From contig JAUHVR010000003.1 of NCBI GenBank assembly GCA_030424865.1, positions 124,001 through 188,000 on the forward strand: a stretch of 64,000 bases of DNA, read 5' to 3'. Below, one piece after another: positions 25,865 through 34,710 of this stretch. Source of the DNA: Alphaproteobacteria bacterium. Lineage in GTDB: Bacteria > Pseudomonadota > Alphaproteobacteria > Rhodobacterales > Rhodobacteraceae. Positions within the stretch are counted from its first letter, which is position 1. Every line of letters begins with the position of its first letter. A program made the translations under genes and the position numbers. The notes beneath the pieces are model-generated. The model was given only the letters and a program-made list of their open reading frames with translations, searched no databases and was not told the DNA's origin.

Positions 25865-27742
25865 CTAAGCGACAGGGATCCCCTTGGCCCTGCCCCTGCG
25901 TTTTTGCGCGGCGATGCGGAACGGGGCGTTCGGCCCGCCGAACCCGGCGTATCCCGGATTGCGCTGCACGAGTTCGAAGAAAAAGCCGTTCGCAATAGAG
26001 GGTGCGTAGCACTGAAAGAAATCGCCGCCCGCGTCCTGGTCATACAGCACCTGTGCCGCCTGCATCCGCGCCAGCAAACCATCCGGCAGATCAAACCGTG
26101 CGGCCAGGTCGTCATAATAATTCGACGGGATCGCCAGCGGAGAAAACCCCTTTTCCGTCAGCGCCTTGAGTGTCGCAAAGATATCATTGGTCGCCAGCGC
26201 GATGTGTTGGACCGATGCACCGAACGTGTCCGCAAGAAACGACCCGGCCAGCGTCCGATGGGTGTCGGCCCCGTTCAGCGTGACCTTCAGCGCACCATCC
26301 GGCGTTTCTACCACCTGGCTGCGCACCAGCCCGTCTGGGTCGATCACGTCGACAATCGGCGATTTCCGCATCTCGAAGAGCGAGGTGTAGAACAGCGTCC
26401 AGCTGAGCATGTCCTCGTAGCTCATGGTCTGCGCCAGGTGATCCACATGGGTCAGACCGGCATCGCCCGGGGGGGCCGTCGTGTGGAACTCGCGTTCCCA
26501 GACCTGATCCAGCCCGGACCCAGCGTCGATGAAGTGCAACAAGGACCCCGACAGCCCACGGATCGCCGGGATTGCCAGCTCTCCCGGTCCCAGCGGCTGA
26601 GAGAAGGGTTCGGCCCCCAACGCCTTTGCCCGGGCGACAACGGCCTGCGCGTCCTCGACCTGCAGGCCCAGATCGCAGACCGAGGTGCCGCGCGCGTTCC
26701 AGACCGCCCCGGCATGGCCCGAGGTTTCCTGATTGACGACGATCCTTATGTCGCCCTGCTGCCACAGCGCCACCTGCTTGTTGCGATGTGTGCCGACGCG
26801 GGCAAAGCCAAGCATGGCCAACTGGCGTTCCAGCGCCTGCGCCTCGGTCCCCCGGCTGGTGAACTCGACAAAACTGACCCCCTTGGGATGGATGCGGGCA
26901 GGCAGCCCGGGGGCCGCCAGGCCCGGCTCTTGCCGGTGCACGTCATCCATCAGCGCCACCAGCGACCGATGCCCGTCCCGCGCCAGCGCCGAGGTGTTGC
27001 CGCCCCGGAACTGGTCGTTGAATATCTCGAGGCTGATCGGCCCGTTGTAGCCCGCCGCCATGACCGCGCGCATGAAGCCGGTCACGTCCAGATCGCCCTC
27101 TCCCGGCATGTTGCGGAAATGGCGGGACCAATACAGCAGGTCCATCTCGATCAGGGGCGCGTCGGCCAGTTGGACGAAAAAGATCCGATCGCCGGGAATG
27201 CTGCGGATCGTTTCTGGGTCGATCTTGCGGGCCAGCGTGTGAAAGCTGTCGAGGATCAGCCCGACGTTCGGATGATCGGCCCGGCGCACCACCTCCCAGG
27301 CGTCGCGGTGGTCGTTGACATGGCGGCCCCAGCACAGCGCCTCGTATCCGATGCGCAGCCCGCGTTTGGCGGCCCGCTCGCCCAGTTCGTGAAAGTCTGC
27401 CGCCGCGCGATCGATGCCGCCCAGCGATTTGGGATGCAGGGAGGAACAGATCAGGATCAGGTCGGTGCCCAGTTCCTGCATCACGTCGAACTTGCGTTCG
27501 GCGCGGTCAAAGGCCTTGGCGCGATAGGGTTCGGGCAGGCCCTCGAAGTCGCGGAACGGCTGAAACAGGGTGATGTCCAGACCATGGTCGCGGATCATCT
27601 CGCCAATGGCGCGGGGGCTGGCCTCGTCGGCGATGAAGTCCTGTTCAAATATTTCGATCCCGTCAAAACCCGCGGCGGCAATCGCCGTCAGCTTTTCCCG
27701 CAGGTTGCCCGAGATCGAGACCGTCGCGATCGAGGTCTTCAT
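25865..27742 (-). CDS. quiC: 3-dehydroshikimate dehydratase / HPPD-like VOC fusion protein
   Basis: The 625-aa protein joins an N-terminal AP-endonuclease-2-type TIM barrel (1-280; metal-site segments LALICSS-like ILICSSLH, RIGYEALCWGRH, LILDSFHT, PISLEIFNDQF) with a C-terminal pair of VOC domains resembling 4-hydroxyphenylpyruvate dioxygenase (about 290-600; VDHLAQTM, SVQHIALATND, FFELVQR). This architecture is that of QuiC-type 3-dehydroshikimate dehydratases (EC 4.2.1.118), which make protocatechuate. It lies last in an operon with a quinate/shikimate dehydrogenase and a TRAP importer, supporting the role. Protocatechuate genes are not in the window. Confidence 0.8.
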   Translation of the reverse strand: MKTSIATVSISGNLREKLTAIAAAGFDGIEIFEQDFIADEASPRAIGEMIRDHGLDITLFQPFRDFEGLPEPYRAKAFDRAERKFDVMQELGTDLILICSSLHPKSLGGIDRAAADFHELGERAAKRGLRIGYEALCWGRHVNDHRDAWEVVRRADHPNVGLILDSFHTLARKIDPETIRSIPGDRIFFVQLADAPLIEMDLLYWSRHFRNMPGEGDLDVTGFMRAVMAAGYNGPISLEIFNDQFRGGNTSALARDGHRSLVALMDDVHRQEPGLAAPGLPARIHPKGVSFVEFTSRGTEAQALERQLAMLGFARVGTHRNKQVALWQQGDIRIVVNQETSGHAGAVWNARGTSVCDLGLQVEDAQAVVARAKALGAEPFSQPLGPGELAIPAIRGLSGSLLHFIDAGSGLDQVWEREFHTTAPPGDAGLTHVDHLAQTMSYEDMLSWTLFYTSLFEMRKSPIVDVIDPDGLVRSQVVETPDGALKVTLNGADTHRTLAGSFLADTFGASVQHIALATNDIFATLKALTEKGFSPLAIPSNYYDDLAARFDLPDGLLARMQAAQVLYDQDAGGDFFQCYAPSIANGFFFELVQRNPGYAGFGGPNAPFRIAAQKRRGRAKGIPVA

Positions 27743-27745
27743 GGC

Positions 27746-28945
27746 CTATCCCCTTTCGATCTGAACCCAAGCGCCACCCGCCGCGTTCGAGGTGACGGCG
27801 GCCTGAACAAAACGCACCCCGGCTGCGCCGTCTTCGACGCGCGGATAGCCCAGCCAATCGGCCGGGGCCTGCAGGCCGTCACGCCGCGCGGCGACGGCCA
27901 TTGCGAACTCTGTGTAAAGATTGGCCCAGGCCTCGATCAGCCCTTCGGGGAAGCCCCGCCCGGTGCGGACGAAACGTTCAGTTTCGGGCGAAACCCCGTG
28001 GCCGTGGCCACGCGTCAGCACCTGATCGGGCTGGCCGAAGATGTTGAGTTTCAGCTTCTCGGCCTCTTCCATGTCCCACTCCAGCCCCCCCTCGGACCCA
28101 AAGATCCGCAGGCGCAGCCCGCCCCGGTTTCCAGGTGCAAGCCGTGTCGCCATCAGCGTGCCCGGTACTTCATCCGCGTAGCGCGTCATCATGAAGGCCG
28201 TGTCCTCAAGCGGCTTGGGCGCACCGCAGACATGAAACTCGGCCCGCAGGTCGGTCATGGGCAAGCCCGAGACGAACTGCGCCAGATGCGCGGCATGAGT
28301 GCCGATGTCACCGACACAGCTGGTCGGGCCCGAGATCTTGGGGTCCAGCCGCCATTTCACATGCGGCGCGTCGCCCACGTCATCCGGCGTCATCCAGTCC
28401 TGCATGAACTCGACGTGAATCTGGTTGATCCGCCCCAGCGCCCCCGAAGCGACGATCTGCTGCGCCTGCCGGATCATCGGGTAGCAGGACATGGTGTAGC
28501 AGACGCCAAAGACCAGCCCGCTGTCCTTGGCCAGCGTGACCAGCGCATTGGCCTCGGCGACCTCATTGGTCAGCGGCTTGTCACACAGCACATCGATCCC
28601 AGCCGCCAGAAAGGCCTTGGCGGCGGGGAAATGCATGTGGTTCGGCGTGGTGATCATGACGGCGTCGACGCCGTCAGGCCGCGCGGCCTCGCGCTGCGCC
28701 ATGTCGTCAAACGAGGCGTAAGAACGGTCGGTGTCAAAGTACCACTCGCGCCCGCGCTCAGCGGCGCGTGCGGGGTCCGAGGACAGCGCGCCCGCCACGA
28801 CCTCCCAGCGGTCGCTGAGACGCGCGGCCATGGCTTGGGTCTGCGAGATGCGCCCGCCGCCGACCACGCCCAGCCGCAAGCGTCGCGAGAGGCGGGGAAA
28901 TGGGCCATCGAAGTTGATCTTTGGGGGCAGGAGTTTATCGGTCAT
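27746..28945 (-). CDS. Gfo/Idh/MocA family oxidoreductase
   Basis: The 399-aa protein has an N-terminal Rossmann domain (LRLGVVGGGRISQTQAMAA, residues 23-42), the DKPLTN motif replacing the usual EKP with its substrate lysine, and a C-terminal alpha/beta domain with CVGDIGTHAAHLAQF, where the catalytic His/Asp pair sits. Relatives oxidise or epimerise sugars, inositols and related polyols with NAD(P). It sits 3 nt before quiC and 9 nt after the unknown gene at 28955-29611. The substrate is unknown; a cyclitol or quinate-related compound fits the operon. Confidence 0.82.
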   Translation of the reverse strand: MTDKLLPPKINFDGPFPRLSRRLRLGVVGGGRISQTQAMAARLSDRWEVVAGALSSDPARAAERGREWYFDTDRSYASFDDMAQREAARPDGVDAVMITTPNHMHFPAAKAFLAAGIDVLCDKPLTNEVAEANALVTLAKDSGLVFGVCYTMSCYPMIRQAQQIVASGALGRINQIHVEFMQDWMTPDDVGDAPHVKWRLDPKISGPTSCVGDIGTHAAHLAQFVSGLPMTDLRAEFHVCGAPKPLEDTAFMMTRYADEVPGTLMATRLAPGNRGGLRLRIFGSEGGLEWDMEEAEKLKLNIFGQPDQVLTRGHGHGVSPETERFVRTGRGFPEGLIEAWANLYTEFAMAVAARRDGLQAPADWLGYPRVEDGAAGVRFVQAAVTSNAAGGAWVQIERG

Positions 28946-28954
28946 GGGTCGTTC

Positions 28955-29611
28955 CTACGCAGGCGGGGTCGCGCCGTCGGGCAGCATCTCGACCGCCAGA
29001 AAGATCGAGGGCGTGATGGTTTCGAACTGATGCCAGGGGAAGTTGCCCTGGTCGTCATACATCGGGCGATGGGTGGTGCCGGGGGCCATGGGCTCTTCGA
29101 GGTAAAGCGTGCTCACGTCCTTTTCCCGGCATTGCTGCATCTTGCCAAATCCGACGATCTGGGTGTGCACCTCGCGAAAGCCGGGCACCGGGCAAAAGGC
29201 GTGATCCTTGTGCAGGCCGACGTTCAGCGGCACCGAGCCCGAGTGGTAGAGCGTGAACCCATACTGTCCCACCCAGGTCTTGGGCGACATGTAGTGGCTG
29301 ATCCCGCGCAGGCGCTCTTCGCCGCGCACGTCAAAGGCCGAGGGCCAGCTTTGCCGCACTTGCTCCATCAGAGCGGCTTCGTCGGTGTGATCGGCGAAAC
29401 CCTCGATCAGGACGGCGTGGCGCAGATCGTGTATCGAGGTGTCGGCGACGATCACCGATTGCAGGTGGGCCAGTTGCTGCTCGCGGATGCGGATCGGCGT
29501 TTCAGACAGGTTCAGGACAATGGTCTTGCCTGTGACCACGTGGCTGTCTTCGTCCGTCAGGACGCGCAGGGTGAAGAAGGGCGTGCCGATGTCCAGTGTC
29601 TCAACTGGCAT
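28955..29611 (-). CDS. Hypothetical protein, 218 aa, inside the quinate/shikimate operon
   Basis: I do not recognise this family. The protein has no signal peptide or membrane helix. It appears beta-rich, with clustered His and acidic residues (SGSVPLNVGLHKDHAFC, FREVHTQIVGFGKMQ, DQGNFPWHQFE), which would suit a cupin-like metal site; that is a guess. The start ATG 29611 has AAGGAT about 9 nt upstream and overlaps the end of the preceding dehydrogenase gene by 11 nt, so it is coupled to it. The 30-codon longer frame is a shadow of that gene. Confidence 0.6.
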   Translation of the reverse strand: MPVETLDIGTPFFTLRVLTDEDSHVVTGKTIVLNLSETPIRIREQQLAHLQSVIVADTSIHDLRHAVLIEGFADHTDEAALMEQVRQSWPSAFDVRGEERLRGISHYMSPKTWVGQYGFTLYHSGSVPLNVGLHKDHAFCPVPGFREVHTQIVGFGKMQQCREKDVSTLYLEEPMAPGTTHRPMYDDQGNFPWHQFETITPSIFLAVEMLPDGATPPA

Positions 29612-30797
29612 GTTCAATATCCTTGTAAGAGGTGTTTTCCGAGGCCGGAAAGCCTTCCGGCAGCATCGCGGGGACCGGGCAAGTGCAGTCGATGTCGACA
29701 AACCGATGTTCCGCGGCCGAGGTTTCGATCCCCGCCATGACCGTCAGGATGTGCTGCGCCAGTGCGCCACTGGCGCGCGGGGGCCGGTCATCGCGCACGG
29801 CATAGGCCAGATCCAAAAGGCCTAGGCCCCGGCTGTCTTCGTTGAAGCCATGGGTGTTGTCGGCCACCAGCCAGTCGTCCCGCCCCGTCGGGCGCGGCTG
29901 AAACTCCCAACGCGACTGCGCGCGGGTGCGGTACCAGACCGGGCCCTGAAAGATGTTGGCTCCGTGGACCGGATCGGGATCGGGGATGCAGATCGTGCCA
30001 TCTTCGCCATAAATTTCGAACCGGGGGGTTTCGCTGTCCCAGACATCAAAGCTCATGGTCATCGAGCCGATGGCGCCGCTGGAAAACTCGATCATCGATT
30101 GGGAATGGGTGTCGACCTCGACCGGCATCCATTCGCCGTAGCGGGGGCCATTCTCGATCATCCGGCGATCAAACGTCCGGCGCGCCATGCCACTGACGCG
30201 ACGGATCGGGCCCAGCAGAAAGACCATTGCGGTCAGGTAATAGGGCCCGAGGTCCAGCAGCGGTCCGCCGCCGGTCTGATAGTAGAAATCCGGGTTCGGA
30301 TGGTGGCGTTCAACGCCGTGGGTGCCGACAAAGGCCATCACACCCGTGGGTTTGCCGATCACACCCTGATCGATCAGCTTGCGCACCGTCTGCCAGCGCC
30401 CGCCCAGGAAAGTGTCGGGTGCGTTGCCGACCTTCAGGCCCTTGGCCTCGGCCAGGTCCAGAATGCGCTGCCCATCCGCGACCGTGGTGGCAAAGGGCTT
30501 TTCCGAATAGACATGTTTGCCGGCGTTCAGGGCTTTCAGACTGATCTCGGCGTGCGCCGCCGGGATGGTCAGGTTCAGGATGCAGTCGATCTGGGGATCG
30601 GCGATGATCTCGTCCGGCGTGCCGGTCTTTGGGATGCCGTAGGCCTCTGCCTTTGCGCGGCTTTCCTCGGCGTTCAGACTGCCGCATGCGGCGATTGTAA
30701 GCTCGGGGAACCGGGCGCAGGTCTTGAGGTAGATGTCGCTGATGCGGCCTGTGCCGATCAGTCCGACGCGCATGGTCGGGGGGTCAGGTAGGTGCAT
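29601..30797 (-). CDS. Gfo/Idh/MocA family oxidoreductase
   Basis: The 398-aa protein has the family Rossmann motif MRVGLIGTGRISDIYLKT near its start, the substrate/cofactor lysine in SEKPFATT, and the C-terminal segment TGGGPLLDLGPYYLTAM with the catalytic region. The start is ATG 30797, though ATG 30773 (directly at MRVGLIG) is possible; neither has a strong ribosome site, suggesting translational coupling with the shikimate dehydrogenase gene it overlaps by 14 nt. It is the second of three family members in this operon. Substrate unknown. Confidence 0.82.
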   Translation of the reverse strand: MHLPDPPTMRVGLIGTGRISDIYLKTCARFPELTIAACGSLNAEESRAKAEAYGIPKTGTPDEIIADPQIDCILNLTIPAAHAEISLKALNAGKHVYSEKPFATTVADGQRILDLAEAKGLKVGNAPDTFLGGRWQTVRKLIDQGVIGKPTGVMAFVGTHGVERHHPNPDFYYQTGGGPLLDLGPYYLTAMVFLLGPIRRVSGMARRTFDRRMIENGPRYGEWMPVEVDTHSQSMIEFSSGAIGSMTMSFDVWDSETPRFEIYGEDGTICIPDPDPVHGANIFQGPVWYRTRAQSRWEFQPRPTGRDDWLVADNTHGFNEDSRGLGLLDLAYAVRDDRPPRASGALAQHILTVMAGIETSAAEHRFVDIDCTCPVPAMLPEGFPASENTSYKDIEHAS

Positions 30798-31674
30798 GAT
30801 GTGCCCGATTGACGAAAGTGGAAGGGTCAAGCTGTTCGAAATGGCGCTGCATCCTGGCAAGGTCCGCCTGTCGGCCGGTAAAGAGCCGGAAGGCGGCCGA
30901 GGCCTGATGGATCGCCATCGCGGCCCCGCTCATGGTGACACAGCCCTTGGCCTGCGCCTTGCAAAGTAGCGAGGTCTGAAGAGGGAAATAGACGATGTCC
31001 GCGACCCAGCTGCGCGCGTGGATCAAACCCACGTCGATGGCCTCGCCCGGATAGGCGGCCATGCCCATCGGGGTGGCATTCACGATGCCATCCAGCCTGG
31101 CCATCAAGGCACCGTCCGGATCATCGACCGGGTCGATCTGATGGCTGGGGCGATGCCGGGACAGCATGCCCGCAAGCGACCGGGCTTTTTGCGGATCCAG
31201 ATCCTTGATCCAAAGCTCCTCGGTCCCGTGATCCAGCAAAGCCAAGGCCACCGCCCCCGCCGCGCCGCCCGCCCCAAGCAGCAAGACCCGCCTGCGGGTC
31301 TGAAGACCCTGCGCCTGGGCCAAAGCGTTTCCAAAGCCAAGGTAATCGGTGTTGTGGCCCCGGGTACGGCCGCCGGAAAACACGATGGTGTTGATCGCGC
31401 CAAGCGTCCGGGCTTCGCCTTCCAGGGCATCGACCAATTGGGCCGCCGCGATCTTGAACGGGTGGGTCACGTTCAGACCCGCAAAGCCCCGACGCCTTGC
31501 CTCTGCAATGATGTCAGCCAGCGGCATCCCGTCCCAAGGTGCCGTGCCGGTGTCGAACCGGTCATATCGGTAACGCAGGCCCTGCGCCCGGCCCTCGGCC
31601 ATGTGCATTTCGGGCGTGCGAGAGGCAGCGATGCCGTGACCGACAAGCGCGACGTTCAGCTTTGGATCCGTCAT
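30784..31674 (-). CDS. qsuD: Quinate/shikimate dehydrogenase (AroE family, QsuD-like)
   Basis: The 296-aa protein is an AroE-family enzyme. The substrate loop reads SRTP (Ser18, Thr20), catalytic Lys74 lies in NVTHPFK and Asp110 in GHNTD; the nucleotide site is LLLGAGGAAGAV. SRTP in place of the SxSP of biosynthetic AroE, together with MAIHQASAAFRLFTG at the C-terminus, matches the catabolic quinate/shikimate dehydrogenase of Corynebacterium. It would oxidise quinate or shikimate to the 3-dehydro form for the dehydratase downstream. The start ATG 31674 has AGGGAT 8 nt upstream and follows the TRAP permease stop by 4 nt. Confidence 0.85.
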   Translation of the reverse strand: MTDPKLNVALVGHGIAASRTPEMHMAEGRAQGLRYRYDRFDTGTAPWDGMPLADIIAEARRRGFAGLNVTHPFKIAAAQLVDALEGEARTLGAINTIVFSGGRTRGHNTDYLGFGNALAQAQGLQTRRRVLLLGAGGAAGAVALALLDHGTEELWIKDLDPQKARSLAGMLSRHRPSHQIDPVDDPDGALMARLDGIVNATPMGMAAYPGEAIDVGLIHARSWVADIVYFPLQTSLLCKAQAKGCVTMSGAAMAIHQASAAFRLFTGRQADLARMQRHFEQLDPSTFVNRAHHAPT

Positions 31675-31678
31675 TGGA

Positions 31679-32974
31679 CTATCCCTGATAGCCAAAGAGG
31701 CGCGGCAGCCAAAGCACGATGTCGGGCACCAGGATCATCACCAGAAGAGCCGCCAGCAGGATTCCGAGGAAGGCCCAGATCTCGCCAATGATTTCTTTCA
31801 GCGGGATGCCGGTCACGGCGTTGATGACAAACAGCAGGATCCCATAGGGCGGTGTGATCAGCCCGATCATCGAGTTCACAACGATCAGCACGCCAAAGTG
31901 CACAAGGTCGATGCCCAGCGCCTTGCAGGTCGGGATGAACAGAGGAACGATCACCAGGATGATCACGGTTGCATCAAGGATGCAGCCCAGAAGAAGCACC
32001 AGCAGGTTGACCATGATCAGGAAGACCAGCGGGCTGACATTGGCGCCATCCAGCACGGTCGAGATCGACTGCGGGATGTTTTCCTGAATCACCACGTAGG
32101 TCAGGATCATCGAGGCACCGATCACGAGGCCCACCGATGCAGCAGAACGGGCGCTGTCGACAAAGACCTCGTACAGTGTGCGCAGCTTCAGCGCGCGATA
32201 CAGGCCGGCGGCGACGATCAGCGCATATAGCGCTGCGATGGCGGCGGCCTCGGTGGGCGTGGTGAAACCGGAATAGATGCCCGCAAGCAGGATCACCGGC
32301 ATGAGCAGCGCAGGCGTGGCCTTGACGGTGATCGCGGGCAGTTCGCGCAGAGGCACGGCGTCTTCCTGACCAAAGCCACGGCGGTGCGAGATGAAGGTGT
32401 TCATCCCCATCAGCACCCCGCCCATCACAAGACCCGGTATGATGCCTGCCAAAAACAGGTTCCCGATCGAGGCGTTCGACACCAGCGCATACAGCACCAT
32501 CGGGATCGAGGGCGGGATGATCGGGCCAATGGTCGCCGTGGCAGCGGTGATCGCCGCGGCGTATCCCCGGGTATAGCGGCCCGATTTCACCATCATGTCG
32601 ATGATGATCTTGCCGATCCCCGCCGCATCGGCGACCGCCGAACCTGACATCCCTGAGAAGATGAGGCTTGCCACGACGTTCACGTGACCCAACCCGCCCC
32701 TGAAACGGCCGACAAGCGCCACGCAAAAATTCAACAACCGGTCCGAGATCGACCCGGCGTTCATGATGTTGGCCGAGACGATGAACAGCGGCACGGCCAG
32801 CAGCAGGAACCCGTCAAACAGGCGCTGCACCATGGTCTCGCCAGCGATGGCCAGGTCCTGCCCCGCCACGCCCAGATAGACGACGACGCCGGCGATAATC
32901 GCATAGGCCACAGGGACACCGATGGCGGCGGTGCCAAACAGCGCCACCATCCCGAGGATCAGTTCGAGGCTCAT
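31679..32974 (-). CDS. TRAP transporter large permease subunit (DctM type)
   Basis: The 431-aa protein is a DctM-type integral membrane protein with about 12 hydrophobic helices; conserved stretches are IFSGMSGSAVADAAGIG, GPIIPPSIPMVLYAL and LITPPYGILLFVINA. It forms the sodium-driven channel of a tripartite importer. The start ATG 32974 overlaps the small-subunit stop (ATGA); a frame extending 49 residues upstream is a shadow. Placement directly before the shikimate dehydrogenase suggests uptake of quinate, shikimate or related acids. Confidence 0.9.
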   Translation of the reverse strand: MSLELILGMVALFGTAAIGVPVAYAIIAGVVVYLGVAGQDLAIAGETMVQRLFDGFLLLAVPLFIVSANIMNAGSISDRLLNFCVALVGRFRGGLGHVNVVASLIFSGMSGSAVADAAGIGKIIIDMMVKSGRYTRGYAAAITAATATIGPIIPPSIPMVLYALVSNASIGNLFLAGIIPGLVMGGVLMGMNTFISHRRGFGQEDAVPLRELPAITVKATPALLMPVILLAGIYSGFTTPTEAAAIAALYALIVAAGLYRALKLRTLYEVFVDSARSAASVGLVIGASMILTYVVIQENIPQSISTVLDGANVSPLVFLIMVNLLVLLLGCILDATVIILVIVPLFIPTCKALGIDLVHFGVLIVVNSMIGLITPPYGILLFVINAVTGIPLKEIIGEIWAFLGILLAALLVMILVPDIVLWLPRLFGYQG

Positions 32975-33579
32975 GACTTGGGCCCTCCGTCCTCGGTCAG
33001 CTCTTTGATCATCTGTTCCTGGGCATCCTCGGGCGGGCCAAAGCGGATGACATAGACGATGTGCCAGGCGTATCGGATGACGACCGCGAACATCAGCAGG
33101 ATGTACGAGGCGAACAGCCACTTCACCGGGATCTTGTCGCCGGTGATCGGCATCCGCAGGGTCTGGATCTTTTTCAGCTCCATCAGGCGGCTGGCCATGA
33201 TCGCCTCCCAGGTGGGCCAGAAGGAATAGACCATGACACCGATCACGATCACCCCGCCCAGGATGGCCAGCACACGCCGACCCGCACGCGATGCCGATTG
33301 ATAGACGATGTCAAACGCGACGTGGTCCCGTTCCTTCACAAAGAACGAACACCCAAAGAAGATGATCCAGACCCAGAGAAGCGAGATCAGGTTGACCGTC
33401 CAGCCGATGGGTTCCAGCGTGCTCATCCATTCGGACACCGAGGGGATTGGCATCATCCAGGCGATCTTGGCGGCGTAGCGTGTGAAAATCTGCAAAAGAA
33501 AGGTGATAAAGATCGCCGCCAAAGCCATGGCGGCGATAAATTCAGTTACGCGGGTGATCCATCTCAGGACAGTGTTCAT
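32971..33579 (-). CDS. TRAP transporter small permease subunit (DctQ type)
   Basis: The 202-aa protein has four predicted membrane helices and the DctQ features: an N-terminal amphipathic start (LRWITRVTEFIAAMALAAIF), a central FFGCSFFVKERDHVAFDI motif, and a charged C-terminal tail. DctQ links the binding protein to the large subunit. It begins 30 nt after the dctP-like gene and overlaps the large subunit gene by 4 nt. Confidence 0.85.
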   Translation of the reverse strand: MNTVLRWITRVTEFIAAMALAAIFITFLLQIFTRYAAKIAWMMPIPSVSEWMSTLEPIGWTVNLISLLWVWIIFFGCSFFVKERDHVAFDIVYQSASRAGRRVLAILGGVIVIGVMVYSFWPTWEAIMASRLMELKKIQTLRMPITGDKIPVKWLFASYILLMFAVVIRYAWHIVYVIRFGPPEDAQEQMIKELTEDGGPKS

Positions 33580-33609
33580 GATCCGGATCCCCCGCGTAAG
33601 CCTTAGGTC

Positions 33610-34614
33610 TTAGTTGCCAAGTGCGTTGATTTTTTCCAGCACACCTTCAGGCCAGCTGGCGGCAAACTCGCTGCCGACGTACTGCGACTGAACATGCGTG
33701 CGGAAGGCTTCGAGGTCAGGCGTGTAGATCTCGACCCCGTTGCTGCGGATGAAGTCCGCCAGGCTGTTTTCCTTGTCCAGCTGCTTCAGACGGCCCCAGG
33801 CGGCTGCGGCATCGGCGGCGCGCTGTACGGTCATCTGCTGGTCGGCTGTCAGACCGTCCCAAACCTCTTTCGAGAAGGCGATGTAGTTCAGGTCCACCAG
33901 GTGCGAGGTCAGCGCGATCTGCTTGGTGACCTCATAGAACTTGGCGTCCACAACCGTGGGCAGCGGGTTGTCCTGACCGTCGACAGCGCCGGTCGACAGC
34001 GCGGTATAGACCTCGGTAAAGGCCATCGGGGTCGGGGCTGCGCCCAGCGCCTTGCCCAGGAACTGCCATGCGTCGGTACCCGGCATCCGCAGGTTCACAC
34101 CGGCCAGATCCGAGGGCTGCTGAACGTCCAGCTCTTCGCGGGTCTGGCGCAGGTTCACGTGGCGGCGGCCCAGGTACATGACCGACAGCAGCTTGACGCC
34201 CAGCTCATCCTCGACTGTCTTCTTGAACGGGTCCATCAGCGGGTCGTTGAACACGCGCACCTGGTGCGCGGCATCCTGATGTACATACCCGGTGGCAAAG
34301 ATCGAGAACTCGGGGAAGAACTGCGCCAGTTCCTGCGCCGAAGCGATGGACATGGTCAGGTTGCCCCGGCTGATCGCCTCAAGTTCAGTGCCTTGGGCAA
34401 ACATCGAGCCGTTGTAGCCCGGCTGGTAGTCGGCAAAGCCGGACACCATCGGCGCAAAGACCTGCGCCATCGCGACCGAGCGCTGGTCGGTTTCCGAACC
34501 GGCGGTGGCCAGCGTAAAGGTCATGTCGGCGGCAAAGCCGGGCATGGCCGAGCTGGCCAGCATGCCAGCCCCTGCAAGTACCGACAGTGCGGCGCGGCGG
34601 GTTGTCTTGATCAT
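33610..34614 (-). CDS. TRAP transporter substrate-binding protein (DctP type)
   Basis: The 334-aa protein starts with a twin-arginine-like signal (MIKTTRRAALSVLAGAGMLA, cleavage near FAA), suggesting Sec or Tat export to the periplasm. The DctP fold follows, with the conserved carboxylate-binding arginine in VNLRMPGTDAWQ and the helix motif GQDNPLPTV. The start is ATG 34614 behind GGGAGGAACG; the ORF's 19 earlier residues are not needed. It captures an organic acid, by context quinate or shikimate. Upstream at 34636-34652 is a small GGTGCGC/GCGCACC hairpin. Confidence 0.9.
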   Translation of the reverse strand: MIKTTRRAALSVLAGAGMLASSAMPGFAADMTFTLATAGSETDQRSVAMAQVFAPMVSGFADYQPGYNGSMFAQGTELEAISRGNLTMSIASAQELAQFFPEFSIFATGYVHQDAAHQVRVFNDPLMDPFKKTVEDELGVKLLSVMYLGRRHVNLRQTREELDVQQPSDLAGVNLRMPGTDAWQFLGKALGAAPTPMAFTEVYTALSTGAVDGQDNPLPTVVDAKFYEVTKQIALTSHLVDLNYIAFSKEVWDGLTADQQMTVQRAADAAAAWGRLKQLDKENSLADFIRSNGVEIYTPDLEAFRTHVQSQYVGSEFAASWPEGVLEKINALGN

Positions 34615-34710
34615 GGTCGTTCCTCCCTTTAGTTCGGTGCGCGTTGCGCACCCGACCGTTCTTGGTTCCATTCCCGGGGCACAGATCGCTGCGCCCGCGT
34701 CTTTGTCATT

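Noticed and set aside
25781-29740. 1319-aa plus-strand open frame
   Set aside because: It lies antisense to quiC and two oxidoreductase genes whose families are clear. Its Arg/Gly/His-rich composition is that of a shadow made by strong third-position GC bias.
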